DNA of 64,000 nucleotides, taken from assembly GCF_016405855.1 (NCBI RefSeq), contig NZ_JAEFCA010000005.1, forward strand, positions 124,001 to 188,000, in the 5' to 3' direction. Each line of letters begins with the position of its first letter. Position 1 is the first letter of the stretch. This document shows positions 45,901-54,604 of this stretch, in pieces. This DNA comes from Flavobacterium sp. IB48 (GTDB lineage Bacteria; Bacteroidota; Bacteroidia; Flavobacteriales; Flavobacteriaceae). A program made the position numbers and the translations under genes. The notes beneath the pieces were generated by a model that did not search any database, had not been told where the DNA came from, and saw nothing but the letters and a program-made list of their open reading frames with translations.

Positions 45901-46029
45901 ATTTGCTCCAGGAATCGGAATTCCGCTTTGAGCATCTGTTATCGTTCCTTTTACTGTTGTCTGCGCTTGTAGGCTTTGGAACCCAAAAAGGCATATGACA
46001 AACAGTAATTTTAGTACGCTTTTAATCAT
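42943..46029 (-). CDS. SusC/RagA-family TonB-linked outer-membrane importer
   Basis: A 1028-residue outer-membrane transporter. Signal peptide, then a carboxypeptidase-regulatory-like domain (about 22-100, TVKGTITDAQSGIPIPGANI), a plug (about 115-240, with LYVVDGVPI and LYGSRASNGVIVITTKSG, hallmarks of SusC) and the barrel ending RDYGVNVKFGF. Together with the SusD protein it imports glycan fragments, probably from N-glycans judging by the neighbouring enzymes. A separate promoter region and terminator upstream suggest it is transcribed apart from the GH3-GH92 unit. Confidence 0.95.
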   Translation of the reverse strand: MIKSVLKLLFVICLFGFQSLQAQTTVKGTITDAQSGIPIPGANIIVKGTKTSASSDFDGKYSINVPNQSAVLVFTYVGSSTKEVAVGSQSTINVSLGPDTQQLGEVVVTALGIKREKKAITYSAQNVSVDELSEARSLNVANSLSGKVAGLNFSTTSNGVGSSSRITLRGNRSLNGNNQPLYVVDGVPISNGTTNTNPDIDTGGTTQPDGISNINPEDIASMTVLKGPSAAALYGSRASNGVIVITTKSGKSGKTSVSLSSNFMASSAYNLMNLQNEYGQGTNGNYVSNSSSSWGAPLDGRQVSAWQLVRNPNYAGPATQSYSPQPNNVIDFYKTGYNLANTLTVTAGNEKAQGYFSYTNTRAEGIVGGNQMDRHNLNLRLTSKISDKLSLDVKTNYIVQDIDNLLRTGEESIGTSAYLLPRSIAYRDYKDFEYIDAAGQRQVNYFLDETGAPGGNPFWSALRDDARTDKRNRFIGLASLKYEFTKTLSLQGRAGLDQMTNKNVRNRYATAAFNSNLGSYSESYETVSELNIDALLSYNEKFGDFSIGLNAGASSLQQNSSALNSGGVLSKRNYFALSNVQTVQSTSTASEKRINSVYGFGQIGFRNYLFLDLTARNDWSSTLPTDYFYPSFGLSAVLSDMFTLPEVISFAKLRASYAEVGNDTDPYQTQQRFSYIGGNGGMLYGQNTKANPNLKPEISSSTEFGADVRFFNNRLGLDFTYFKTLTNNQIFYINTPESSGYSRAIVNGGDIENKGVEFTLTATPIQTENFTWDITANYASYKSKVKSIFEGRDELVIGEGRLVRSKVVQGGEYGDLYIKGFQRNDAGEILVNSAGIPLATNGFDVRAGNFNPDWTAGFKNNFKYKDFSLSFLVDFRIGGEVISYTQARQAGLGVSDITLAGRNGGIIVDGVVDNGNGTYTKNTTSINAEQYWTAIGQRTPIAEPFIYDATNIRLRELVFGYSMPKRLLGNSGFTSIDFSLVGRNLFFFLNKAKYFDPEAGAGTGNLQGIESFNIPSTRDYGVNVKFGF

Positions 46030-46152
46030 ATTAGTTGTTTTTTTAGAGTTAATAACATGTTAAACTTAAGAATACATTCTGTTAACAAAATATAATTTCG
46101 ACAAATGACAATTTTTCAAAGGTGTTGGTAAATCTTTCGTCATATATTGAAA

Positions 46153-46164
46153 GAAAACGTTTTC
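46153..46164. promoter_or_regulatory. Perfect palindrome upstream of susC
   Basis: GAAAACGTTTTC, a 12-base perfect palindrome with an AACGTT centre, lies about 125 bases before the susC start. The AAACGTTT core resembles LacI-family operators. No regulator gene is present in this part of the window. Confidence 0.4.
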
Positions 46165-46188
46165 ATTTGTAATCCTACTCTGCCTTAT

Positions 46189-46234
46189 AAAAAAGGCCAA
46201 AATCTATTAATCGAATAGAAATTGGCCTTTTTTG
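46189..46234. terminator. Terminator after the GH3 gene
   Basis: Twenty-base arms matching at 18 positions (AAAAAAGGCCAA... with ...TTGGCCTTTTTT), lying 58 bases past the GH3 stop. It separates the enzyme genes from susCD. Confidence 0.8.
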
Positions 46235-46291
46235 ATTGTATTCATTTTTTTAACTAAAAATCGTTTAAAATTATTCGGTGTTTAACACTTT

Positions 46292-48952
46292 TTAGTTAGA
46301 AACCTTGAATTTGGTTTTTAGAAGATCTATTGAGTTTCCGCCAACCATTACTTCGAAGTCTCCTGGCTCTACAACAAACTTCATTTGCCTGTTATACAGG
46401 CCTAATTCGTCCTTTGTAAGTGTAAATTCAACATTTTTTGTTTCTCCTTTTTTAATGTTTAATCGTTTAAAACCTCTTAAAGTTTTCTCTGGAGTCGTTA
46501 CAGAACTGTAAACATCATTTACATATAATTGTACAACTTCATCTCCATCTAAATTTCCGGTGTTTTTCACATCAACAGAAACTTTTACGTCTCCGTCTGG
46601 TTTGATTTCGTTTGCACTGATTTTTAAATTAGAATATTCAAACTTCGTGTAACTCAATCCGTAACCGAATGAATATAGAGGGTGTTCGCTTTCTGCAACG
46701 TATTTATGTATCGCAGACGGCTTTTGATTATAATATATAGGTAACTGTCCAACCGATTTTGGAACCGTAATCGGTAATCTACCACCTGGATTGTAATCTC
46801 CAAATAAAACATCTGCTACAGCTCTTCCTCCTAATTCTCCTGGAAACCATCCTTCTAAAACTGCTGGAATATTTTCAGCAATCCAGTTTGTCGAAAGCGG
46901 ACGACCGTTTAATAACACACAAACTACTGGAGTTCCTGTTTTTTGAATCGCTTCAATCAATTCTTGTTGCATTCCGTGCAAATCCAAGCTTGCAACGTCT
47001 CTATTTTCCTCAACCAATTCGTTTGATTCTCCTAAAACTACAATTGCAACATCTGCTTTTTTAGCGGCATCGATTGCTGGCTGCATGTCTACTTTTTCTA
47101 AGTTCCAACGTAAGTGAGCTCTAGCTCCCCAGCCGCCTTCCCACATTTCAATGCGGACTTTGTATTTCTTTCCTGCTTCAATATTTTTAGGAGTGGTAAC
47201 AATGCTTGTTGCTCCTTTTGTCCAGTTGTCGATAACCAATTGATCATCAACCCACATTCTGATTCCGTCATCTGAACTTAAACCTAACCAACCATCAAAC
47301 GATTTGTCTGATTGAATATAGCCCGTCCAACGAATAGAAAAATCATCCACATTTACACCATCGCCAGGAGCCCAAGGCCAGTCAAATTCTAATTGGCTGT
47401 CAATACGAGTTAAAGCTGGAGTTCCTTGTAGCTCTCTGTTATTGAAATATTCTCCCTTTAATCCGTTTTGAGATCCGTCTGAAGTGAATAAATATTTAGA
47501 TGGAATAGCCTGACCCTTTACGATCAAAGGAACACCTTCTTGGTAAACAACATTTGCTGTTTTTCCCATTATTTGTTGCACACCTTCGTAAACCGTCATT
47601 CCAACGCTGTTTTTAGGAGCATAACCTCCAAGTCTTGAAGCGTTTGCATTTGGCCCGATAACAGCAATGTTTTTAAGATTTTTACTTAATGGTAAAATAT
47701 TATTGTCATTTTTTAATAAAACCATTGATTTTTGAGCTGCTTCTAAAGCAACAGCTTGGTTTTCTTTAGTATGAAAACGCTCTTTAATCAAGTTTTTATC
47801 TGTGTACGGATTTTCAAATAGACCCAATAAAAATTTCAAACGTAAAACTGCTCCCGCTGCACGGTCGATGTTCTCCATTGTCAATTTCTTTTCATTTACT
47901 AATTCAATAATTGTATTTTGCCAGAATTCATTAGAAAAATCGTAAAACTGCATATCAACTCCTGCAGAAACAGCTTCTCTAATCGCATCTTTTGGAGAAT
48001 CAGCCACTTTGTGAGTTGTCTGAATGTATTTAATTGCTCCCAAATCTGAAACTACAAGTCCTTTAAAACCCCATTCGTTTCTCAAAACATCAGTCAATAA
48101 CCAGTGATTTGCTGCACAAGGAATTCCGTCTAACTCAGAATATGCACACATTGTTCCTAACGCGCCGCCTTTTGTAAATGCTTTTTGGAAAGATGGCAAA
48201 TGATCTTCTCTAGCCGAACGTTCTCCAACTAAAATTGGAGAAGAATTTCCTCCTGCCTGTGGAATACCGTGAACCGCGAAGTGTTTAGGCTCAGCAATAA
48301 TAGAACGATCCGATTTTAAATCGTCTCCTTGCAATCCTTTGATGAATGCCAAACCAATTTCACTGTTTAAAAATGCATCTTCACCAAAAGTTTCTGCAAC
48401 TCTTCCCCATCTTGGCTCGCGTCCTAAATCTAAGTTTGGTCCAAAACCAAAATGAACTCCATGAGCTCTGGCTTCCATACCAATAACTTTACCCACTTTG
48501 TCTAAAACAGAAGTATCCCAAGTTGCTCCAAGTCCAATGTTCATTGGAAAAGCAGTACTTCCTTCGTCTAAATATCCGTGAAGCATTTCACACATAATCA
48601 GTGCCGGAATTCCCCAACGGTTTCCTTTGATTACATTAGTCTGCAAATCATTGATCATTTTCGCTGAACGCGGATAAAGATCATGAATTGCTCCAATCCC
48701 CAATTTCCCTATTTTTTCAGCCGACTTACCTTTAGCAAAATCTTCCTTCTCCTTAAAAAAATCTCCTCTATACATATCCATCTGACGCACTTTTTCTTCA
48801 AGTGTCATATGGCTTAACAAGTCTTTTACTCTATCTTCAACAGGAGCTTTTGCATCTTGATAAAGATACTTTTTCTGGGCATGGGTATGGTTTAAAAAAC
48901 CAACAGCCATTACAAAAATAATGGCCGTTTTCCTCATTCTTAATTGTAACAT
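46292..48952 (-). CDS. GH3 beta-glycosidase with inserted PA14 domain
   Basis: An 886-residue exported glycoside hydrolase. The (alpha/beta)8 domain has the nucleophile Asp303 in GLVVSDLGAI and the KHF/H dyad region EPKHFAVHG. A PA14 carbohydrate-binding domain is inserted at about 495-640 (LKGEYFNNRELQG, WVDDQLVIDNW). The second catalytic sandwich (LGESNELVEENRD) and a fibronectin-III-like C-terminus follow. Activity could be beta-glucosidase, beta-xylosidase or similar; the usual SDW is SDL here. The starts at residues 1 and 6 are both plausible. It starts 12 bases after the upstream GH92 gene. Confidence 0.92.
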   Translation of the reverse strand: MLQLRMRKTAIIFVMAVGFLNHTHAQKKYLYQDAKAPVEDRVKDLLSHMTLEEKVRQMDMYRGDFFKEKEDFAKGKSAEKIGKLGIGAIHDLYPRSAKMINDLQTNVIKGNRWGIPALIMCEMLHGYLDEGSTAFPMNIGLGATWDTSVLDKVGKVIGMEARAHGVHFGFGPNLDLGREPRWGRVAETFGEDAFLNSEIGLAFIKGLQGDDLKSDRSIIAEPKHFAVHGIPQAGGNSSPILVGERSAREDHLPSFQKAFTKGGALGTMCAYSELDGIPCAANHWLLTDVLRNEWGFKGLVVSDLGAIKYIQTTHKVADSPKDAIREAVSAGVDMQFYDFSNEFWQNTIIELVNEKKLTMENIDRAAGAVLRLKFLLGLFENPYTDKNLIKERFHTKENQAVALEAAQKSMVLLKNDNNILPLSKNLKNIAVIGPNANASRLGGYAPKNSVGMTVYEGVQQIMGKTANVVYQEGVPLIVKGQAIPSKYLFTSDGSQNGLKGEYFNNRELQGTPALTRIDSQLEFDWPWAPGDGVNVDDFSIRWTGYIQSDKSFDGWLGLSSDDGIRMWVDDQLVIDNWTKGATSIVTTPKNIEAGKKYKVRIEMWEGGWGARAHLRWNLEKVDMQPAIDAAKKADVAIVVLGESNELVEENRDVASLDLHGMQQELIEAIQKTGTPVVCVLLNGRPLSTNWIAENIPAVLEGWFPGELGGRAVADVLFGDYNPGGRLPITVPKSVGQLPIYYNQKPSAIHKYVAESEHPLYSFGYGLSYTKFEYSNLKISANEIKPDGDVKVSVDVKNTGNLDGDEVVQLYVNDVYSSVTTPEKTLRGFKRLNIKKGETKNVEFTLTKDELGLYNRQMKFVVEPGDFEVMVGGNSIDLLKTKFKVSN

Positions 48953-48964
48953 AGTTGTGTGTGT

Positions 48965-51214
48965 TTAGTTTTGAATCACTTTAAGCTTTGTTCCATTCAC
49001 AAAATCGTCGTGCGAAATAAAAAAGCTGTTAAGTGTTTTTCCGTTTATCTCAATCGAATTGATTTTTCCACCATTATTTTCTTGTCTTTCAATTATGATG
49101 TTTTCTTTTTTATAATATCTTGGATCTAATTTAATAGTCACTCTATGAAACATTGGCGTGGTAATGGTATAAATTGGATCTCCTGGAGAAATTGGATAAA
49201 TTCCCATCATCGAATACACTAACCAAGCCGACATTGTTCCGGTATCATCATTTCCTGGCAATCCTTTTGGTTCATTTTTGAAATATTCCTGAACCAATTT
49301 CTTTACCATATCCTGAGCTTTATATTCTTCGCCTTTTACATAATTGAATAAATACGGATTGGCAATGTCTGGTTCGTTTGCCATATCAAACTGTTTGATA
49401 TCAAAAATTTTCTGCAATTGTGCCGAAAAAGCTTGATCACCACCCATTAATTTCTTTAATCCGATAATGTCGTGCGGAACCATAAAAGCGTACTGCCAAG
49501 CATTTCCTTCGATAAAACCAACATTTTCTTCAAAATTAGCTCCAGAAGCAGGATCAAAAGGTTCGTACCATTTTCCGTCAGGCGTTCTTGGACGAAGCAG
49601 ATTTAAGTTTTTATCGAATAATTTTCTGTAGGATAAAGAACGTTCTTTAAAACGTTTTACATTGTCTTTATCACCGAATTCGTTGGCCATAAGCGAAATG
49701 GAATAATCTGAAATATTGTATTCCTGAGTCGTCGAAACTGGACCTTTATGATCCGTTGTCAAATATCCTTTTTTGATATAATCTCTCAATCCCGGACGAA
49801 GCGGATTATTTTCAATATTATCTGCGCCTTTCAACATCGCGTAATATGCTTTACTAACATCAAAATCATGAATCCCTCTCATATAAGTATCTGTAATTAC
49901 TATACTTGCAGGATCTCCAACCATGGTAAAAGTTTCAGTCGAATTCAATTCCCATTTTGGTAACCAGCCGTTTTCATCGAACATACTCAACATACTTTTT
50001 ACCATATCCGATTGCTGTTTTGGATAAACCAAAGACATTAACGGGTGGACATTTCTATACGTGTCCCACAAAGAAAATACGGTATAACGAGTATCTTTGG
50101 TTTTACGAATTTCACTTCTTTTGATTACTGGATATTCTCCGTTAATATCATTTAAAGTATTTGGGTGAATTAGAGTATGATACAAAGCCGTGTAGAAAAT
50201 CGTATTGTCATCTTTTGAACCGCCTTCAACCAAAATTTTAGAAAGTTCTTCATTCCATTCGTTATAGGTTTCTTTGTAAATTGCGTCAAAAGATCTGTTA
50301 CCCACTTCTTTTGCTAAGTTTTCACGAGCATTTTCGATACTTACGTACGAAATTCCGATCTTCACTTCAACCGTTTCTTGTTTATCGAATTTATAGGTAA
50401 AATAGCTTCCAATACTATCCCCCACAACGGTTTTTATCGTATTTTCCATCATTCTGGTTTTTCCGTTGTAGCCCATCCATTGTGCTTCGACACCGTTGTA
50501 TTTCGCAGTTTTTTTCCAAACTCCGAATTTATCGGCAGGTTTAGAAAATTGAGCCACAAAATAAACCGGATAAGCATCTTCTGGACTATTGTAACAGAAT
50601 GATCCAACAGAACGCATTCCTTCAATTTCTGTTGAAGAAACCACTTTTATCATGGCACCTTCTTCATTCGTTAATCCTAAACCAAGATTTAGCAAAATAT
50701 TAGATTGCCCTTTCGGGAAAGTGAATCTGCTAATCCCAACTCGTTTTGAAGCTGTAAATTCTCCTTTTACTTTATACTTGTCGATGTTTACGCTGTAATA
50801 TGCAGCTTTAGCAACTTCATTCGAATAAGTAGAACCATATTTTAAATGATCGACTTCTACTGCTCCAGTCGTTGGCATCAATAAAATAACGCCCAATTCT
50901 GGACAGCCGACTCCACTTAAATTAACTTGACTAAAACCTGTCAAAAAAGTATTCTCATTCACATACGGATTCGAAAGCCACTGACTGTCTTTTTCCATAG
51001 GTGTATTTTTTACTCCAGCCACATTAAACGGACTAATACTTGCCATTCCGCGTGGTGCAATTGGTCCCGGATAAGCCGCGCCATAATTGGAAGTCCCAAT
51101 AAACGGATTAACAAAATCGGCAGGTTCTTGCGCAAAAATAGTAATGCTAAAAAACAGCATGCAAAAAATACATGCTGTTTGAAATTTGTTTGTATTTAAA
51201 ACCATAGGTTTCAT
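48965..51214 (-). CDS. GH92 alpha-mannosidase, variant motif
   Basis: A 749-residue exported, calcium-dependent exo-alpha-mannosidase of family GH92 (signal peptide to about FAQEP). Typical blocks are DFVNPFIGTSNYGAAYPGP, FSLWDTYRNVHPLMSLVYP and EGNAWQYAFMVPHD. The C-terminal motif reads GNDDTGTMSAW, whereas most members, including the partial GH92 at the right edge, read GN[DE]DCGQMSAW. This change may shift specificity. It starts 2 bases after the end of the GH29 gene, in one transcription unit. Confidence 0.93.
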   Translation of the reverse strand: MKPMVLNTNKFQTACIFCMLFFSITIFAQEPADFVNPFIGTSNYGAAYPGPIAPRGMASISPFNVAGVKNTPMEKDSQWLSNPYVNENTFLTGFSQVNLSGVGCPELGVILLMPTTGAVEVDHLKYGSTYSNEVAKAAYYSVNIDKYKVKGEFTASKRVGISRFTFPKGQSNILLNLGLGLTNEEGAMIKVVSSTEIEGMRSVGSFCYNSPEDAYPVYFVAQFSKPADKFGVWKKTAKYNGVEAQWMGYNGKTRMMENTIKTVVGDSIGSYFTYKFDKQETVEVKIGISYVSIENARENLAKEVGNRSFDAIYKETYNEWNEELSKILVEGGSKDDNTIFYTALYHTLIHPNTLNDINGEYPVIKRSEIRKTKDTRYTVFSLWDTYRNVHPLMSLVYPKQQSDMVKSMLSMFDENGWLPKWELNSTETFTMVGDPASIVITDTYMRGIHDFDVSKAYYAMLKGADNIENNPLRPGLRDYIKKGYLTTDHKGPVSTTQEYNISDYSISLMANEFGDKDNVKRFKERSLSYRKLFDKNLNLLRPRTPDGKWYEPFDPASGANFEENVGFIEGNAWQYAFMVPHDIIGLKKLMGGDQAFSAQLQKIFDIKQFDMANEPDIANPYLFNYVKGEEYKAQDMVKKLVQEYFKNEPKGLPGNDDTGTMSAWLVYSMMGIYPISPGDPIYTITTPMFHRVTIKLDPRYYKKENIIIERQENNGGKINSIEINGKTLNSFFISHDDFVNGTKLKVIQN

Positions 51215-51216
51215 TC

Positions 51217-52701
51217 TTATCTGTTAATCGCTTCGATTTTTAAAGTCCAAGCTTCTTTTGCAGGAAGATTGTTTCTTAAGCTTTCTGGAATTACTACTTT
51301 AAATCCGTTTCCTTCTTTTGTCCATTTTAAAGAAGTTTTAGAACCTAACATCGTAATCTTTGTTCCTTTTTTAGGACTGATATCTTTTACAGTAACTTCA
51401 GCAGGAATTTTGTCTTCTCCTTCTTTAGCTAAATAAAATGCAAATACATTACCTGCTTTATTTTGTGTAAAACAAATGTTTTCTTCTTTATAAGGTTCGA
51501 TTGGTTTTGTGTTATAAATCGCTGTGCTGTTTACTTTCATCCAATCTCCGTAAGCTTGCAATAAATCATAAGCGCCTTTATCCCATTCTCCTTCTGGACT
51601 TGGAGCAACGTTTAATAATAAGTTTCCGCCTTTAGCTACAATATCAATTAACAAATGGATTCCTTGTCTTCCTGTCATGTATTGAGCACCTGGAGAATAA
51701 GACCATCCACCACCAGCTGGAATACAAGATTCCCAAGGATAAGGCAATGTTTTATCAGGAACGCGTCCTTCTGGAGTTAAATAGTTTTGGTTTTTACCGT
51801 GAACGGCTCTATCAACCACAATTAAACCTGGTTGTTTTTGACGTGCTTTTACAACCAATTCATCCATTTTTGGATCTTGGTCTACCACTCTGTGTTTAAT
51901 GAAACCGTTTTTAGATTCGTTTTCTGTAAACTTCTCGTCGTAGTTTTCTTTGATGTTAACCTGGTCTCTTTTTCTAACCCAGCCACCATCTAACCATAAA
52001 ATATCTACTTTACCGTAGTTAGAAAGAATTTCTAAGATTTGGTTGTGAGTGAAATCAACATATTTTTGCCATTTTTCTGGATATAAAGAAGGATCGTAGT
52101 TTACGTTTCTGTCGAATGGAGGAAAATAAGGATCCCAGTAGTTTTCGTTATGCCAGTCTGGTTTAGAGAAATAAGCTCCAGTTGAAATGCCTTCTCCTCT
52201 AAAAGAGTTGAAAATTTCTTTTAAAACATCTGCTTTCGGGTTCGTATGAAAAGGAACATCTTTACTAGTAATCTTGTAATCAGAATATTTAGTATCATAC
52301 ATATTGAAACCATCATGGTGTTTGGTGGTAAAAACCATGTATTTCATTCCCGCATATTTAGCCGCTTTTGCCCATTTTGCAGGGTCGAATTTTACTGGAT
52401 TAAAAGTCTTTCTTAAACCTTCGTAATCTTTGATATAATCATTATAATTAGATGGATTGCTTCCTTTTTTACGTTCACACCATCCATAATCTTCTGGACA
52501 AATAGACCAAGATTCTACAATACCCCACTGGCTGTAAGTTCCCCAGTGCATTAGCAAACCAAATTTTTTGCCTTGCCATTCGTCTAAGTTCTTTAAAACT
52601 AACGGATCTGTTTCTGGTACGTATCTTTCATCTTCATAAATCGCCTGCGCGAATATCTGAGCTGAAAATAAAAGGGCGATTATGAATATTCCTTTTTTCA
52701 T
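51217..52701 (-). CDS. GH29 alpha-L-fucosidase
   Basis: A 494-residue exported retaining fucosidase. Signal peptide (ends IFAQA), then the catalytic barrel with KFGLLMHWGTYSQWGIVESW (substrate His), YMVFTTKHHDGF and the nucleophile Asp238 in ILWLDGGWV. A C-terminal beta-sandwich follows. In this gene set it would remove core or antennary fucose from N-glycans. Removal of core fucose is needed before glycosylasparaginase (encoded at 57206-58228) can act. Confidence 0.94.
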   Translation of the reverse strand: MKKGIFIIALLFSAQIFAQAIYEDERYVPETDPLVLKNLDEWQGKKFGLLMHWGTYSQWGIVESWSICPEDYGWCERKKGSNPSNYNDYIKDYEGLRKTFNPVKFDPAKWAKAAKYAGMKYMVFTTKHHDGFNMYDTKYSDYKITSKDVPFHTNPKADVLKEIFNSFRGEGISTGAYFSKPDWHNENYWDPYFPPFDRNVNYDPSLYPEKWQKYVDFTHNQILEILSNYGKVDILWLDGGWVRKRDQVNIKENYDEKFTENESKNGFIKHRVVDQDPKMDELVVKARQKQPGLIVVDRAVHGKNQNYLTPEGRVPDKTLPYPWESCIPAGGGWSYSPGAQYMTGRQGIHLLIDIVAKGGNLLLNVAPSPEGEWDKGAYDLLQAYGDWMKVNSTAIYNTKPIEPYKEENICFTQNKAGNVFAFYLAKEGEDKIPAEVTVKDISPKKGTKITMLGSKTSLKWTKEGNGFKVVIPESLRNNLPAKEAWTLKIEAINR

Positions 52702-52738
52702 CTTTAATCTAATTTATAATTTATTATTCTTTGTTTTT

Positions 52739-54592
52739 TTAGTTTAGTTTATCAAGTATCGGTTGATCTGTAAAAGTTAATTCTTTTGGAGTGTTTTCGT
52801 TAAGTTGCTCCAATACAACAAACTTATTTTCACCTTTGTTCAACCAACAACCTGGTACGTATAGCGTTTGCTGCGGGCCTACTTTCCAGTAGCGTCCAAG
52901 ATTGTGTCCGTTAACAAATACAATTCCTTTTCCCCAAGCAGACATATCAAGAAAAGTATCAGCTGGTTTATCGATGTTTACTGTAGCTTCATATAAAACT
53001 GGACGTCCTGGTTTTATCGTTTCGTTTTTAATAGCTGGCACTTCACTCATTGGCATTTTATACATTTCCCAACCACCACTAATTTCATATTCATTAATGA
53101 ATACTGGAGAAATAATTCCTTTCGTATTATGTACAATTTCGGCACCGTAATTAATGCGTCCCATATTTTCAACCAGAATTTCTAAAATACCATTAAAAGG
53201 AATAGAAACTGTCAGTTCGTAATTTTTGAAAACTCTATTCAATTCACCCACCTTAACTCCATTTACATAAACGGTAGCAAAGTCTCTCAATCCCTCAATT
53301 TTCAATTTGCCAGAAGAAATTGGCTGCGTAAATCTTTTTCTATACAAAACATATCCATTTCCCTGACCTAACTTTTCAAATGTTAAAGGCTGATCATTTA
53401 CAACCGCTTTTTCTTTTTTGATCCAACTTAAAACATCCATACTGGCTTGGACAGGCTGATTTGGATATTTTGTAACCGGTATTTTCTCTGGAATCGGTGC
53501 TAATTTTGTTTTAGAATACTTTTGCATTACTTCACGAATGGCCATAAATTTTGGTGTTGCCCAACCTGCTTCGCTAATTGGGGCATCATAATCGTAGCTT
53601 GTAATATCCGGCTGAATATCACTTTCTTCATTATAATTTGCTCCAGAAGTAAATCCGAAATTAGTACCGCCATGCACCATATAATAATTAAAAGAAACGC
53701 CTGCATCAAGGTACTTTTTAGTTTGGCTTGCAATCTCCTCAGATCCAACTTTAATAAATGGCTCTGCCCAATGATCCAACCAACCAGAATAAAACTCTGC
53801 TACCATATAAGGCCCTTGCCCTTTGTGGTATTTATCAACCTGCTTCTTTAAATTTTCTATATTTGATTCCCCATTTGCAGTTGGCAATACGCCTTCAACC
53901 ATGCCGCCTTCAAATAACCAAGAACCATCAGAAGTAAAAAATGGTTCTGGGAATCCCGTTTCTTTAAGTATATTGTAAATTGCAGTTTTGTATGCTTTAT
54001 GATCTTCAGCACTAATATCAGTTCTTTGAGAAACATAAGAACCAAATTCATTTTCAGCCTGAACCATAATGATTGGGCCTCCCTGATTAGCAAAATTTCC
54101 CTTTACGACTGCGTATAAATGTTCCAGATACGTTTTACAAGCTTCTAAAAATGCTTTGTTATTGGTACGAATTACTAAATCTGGATTGTTTTGCAACCAC
54201 CAAGGATATCCTCCAAATTCCCATTCACCACATGCATACGGGCCTGGTCTTAGAATCACATATAATCCTTCACTTTTAGCAATGCGTAAAAACTCTGCCA
54301 AATCTCTATTTCCCGTCTTAAAATCCCATACACCTGGTTCTATTTCGTGATAATTCCAAAACACATAAGTTGCCACGGTATTCAATCCCATAGCTTTAAT
54401 CATTTGCAATCGATGTCTCCAATACTCTTTAGGAATACGCTCATAGTGCATTTCTCCCGAATGTATTTTTATAATTTTCCCATCTTTTTGAAATTCTCCA
54501 TTAGATATAGAAAATCCTTTGGTTTGCGCCTTTGTAAAAAACGGCATCACGCAAATCAATAATACACCGAGCTTAAATAATATCTTATTCAT
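52739..54592 (-). CDS. GH35 beta-galactosidase
   Basis: A 617-residue exported retaining beta-galactosidase. Signal peptide to about KAQTK. Catalytic barrel markers are SGEMHYERIP, GLNTVATYVFWNYHE and RPGPYACGEWEFGG. The acid/base Glu182 lies in MVQAENEFGSY and the nucleophile in MVAEFYSGWLDHW. C-terminal jelly-roll domains follow (GKGIVFVNGHNLGRYW). It would remove terminal galactose from complex glycan antennae. Confidence 0.95.
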   Translation of the reverse strand: MNKILFKLGVLLICVMPFFTKAQTKGFSISNGEFQKDGKIIKIHSGEMHYERIPKEYWRHRLQMIKAMGLNTVATYVFWNYHEIEPGVWDFKTGNRDLAEFLRIAKSEGLYVILRPGPYACGEWEFGGYPWWLQNNPDLVIRTNNKAFLEACKTYLEHLYAVVKGNFANQGGPIIMVQAENEFGSYVSQRTDISAEDHKAYKTAIYNILKETGFPEPFFTSDGSWLFEGGMVEGVLPTANGESNIENLKKQVDKYHKGQGPYMVAEFYSGWLDHWAEPFIKVGSEEIASQTKKYLDAGVSFNYYMVHGGTNFGFTSGANYNEESDIQPDITSYDYDAPISEAGWATPKFMAIREVMQKYSKTKLAPIPEKIPVTKYPNQPVQASMDVLSWIKKEKAVVNDQPLTFEKLGQGNGYVLYRKRFTQPISSGKLKIEGLRDFATVYVNGVKVGELNRVFKNYELTVSIPFNGILEILVENMGRINYGAEIVHNTKGIISPVFINEYEISGGWEMYKMPMSEVPAIKNETIKPGRPVLYEATVNIDKPADTFLDMSAWGKGIVFVNGHNLGRYWKVGPQQTLYVPGCWLNKGENKFVVLEQLNENTPKELTFTDQPILDKLN

Positions 54593-54604
54593 TTTTTAAA
54601 ATAT

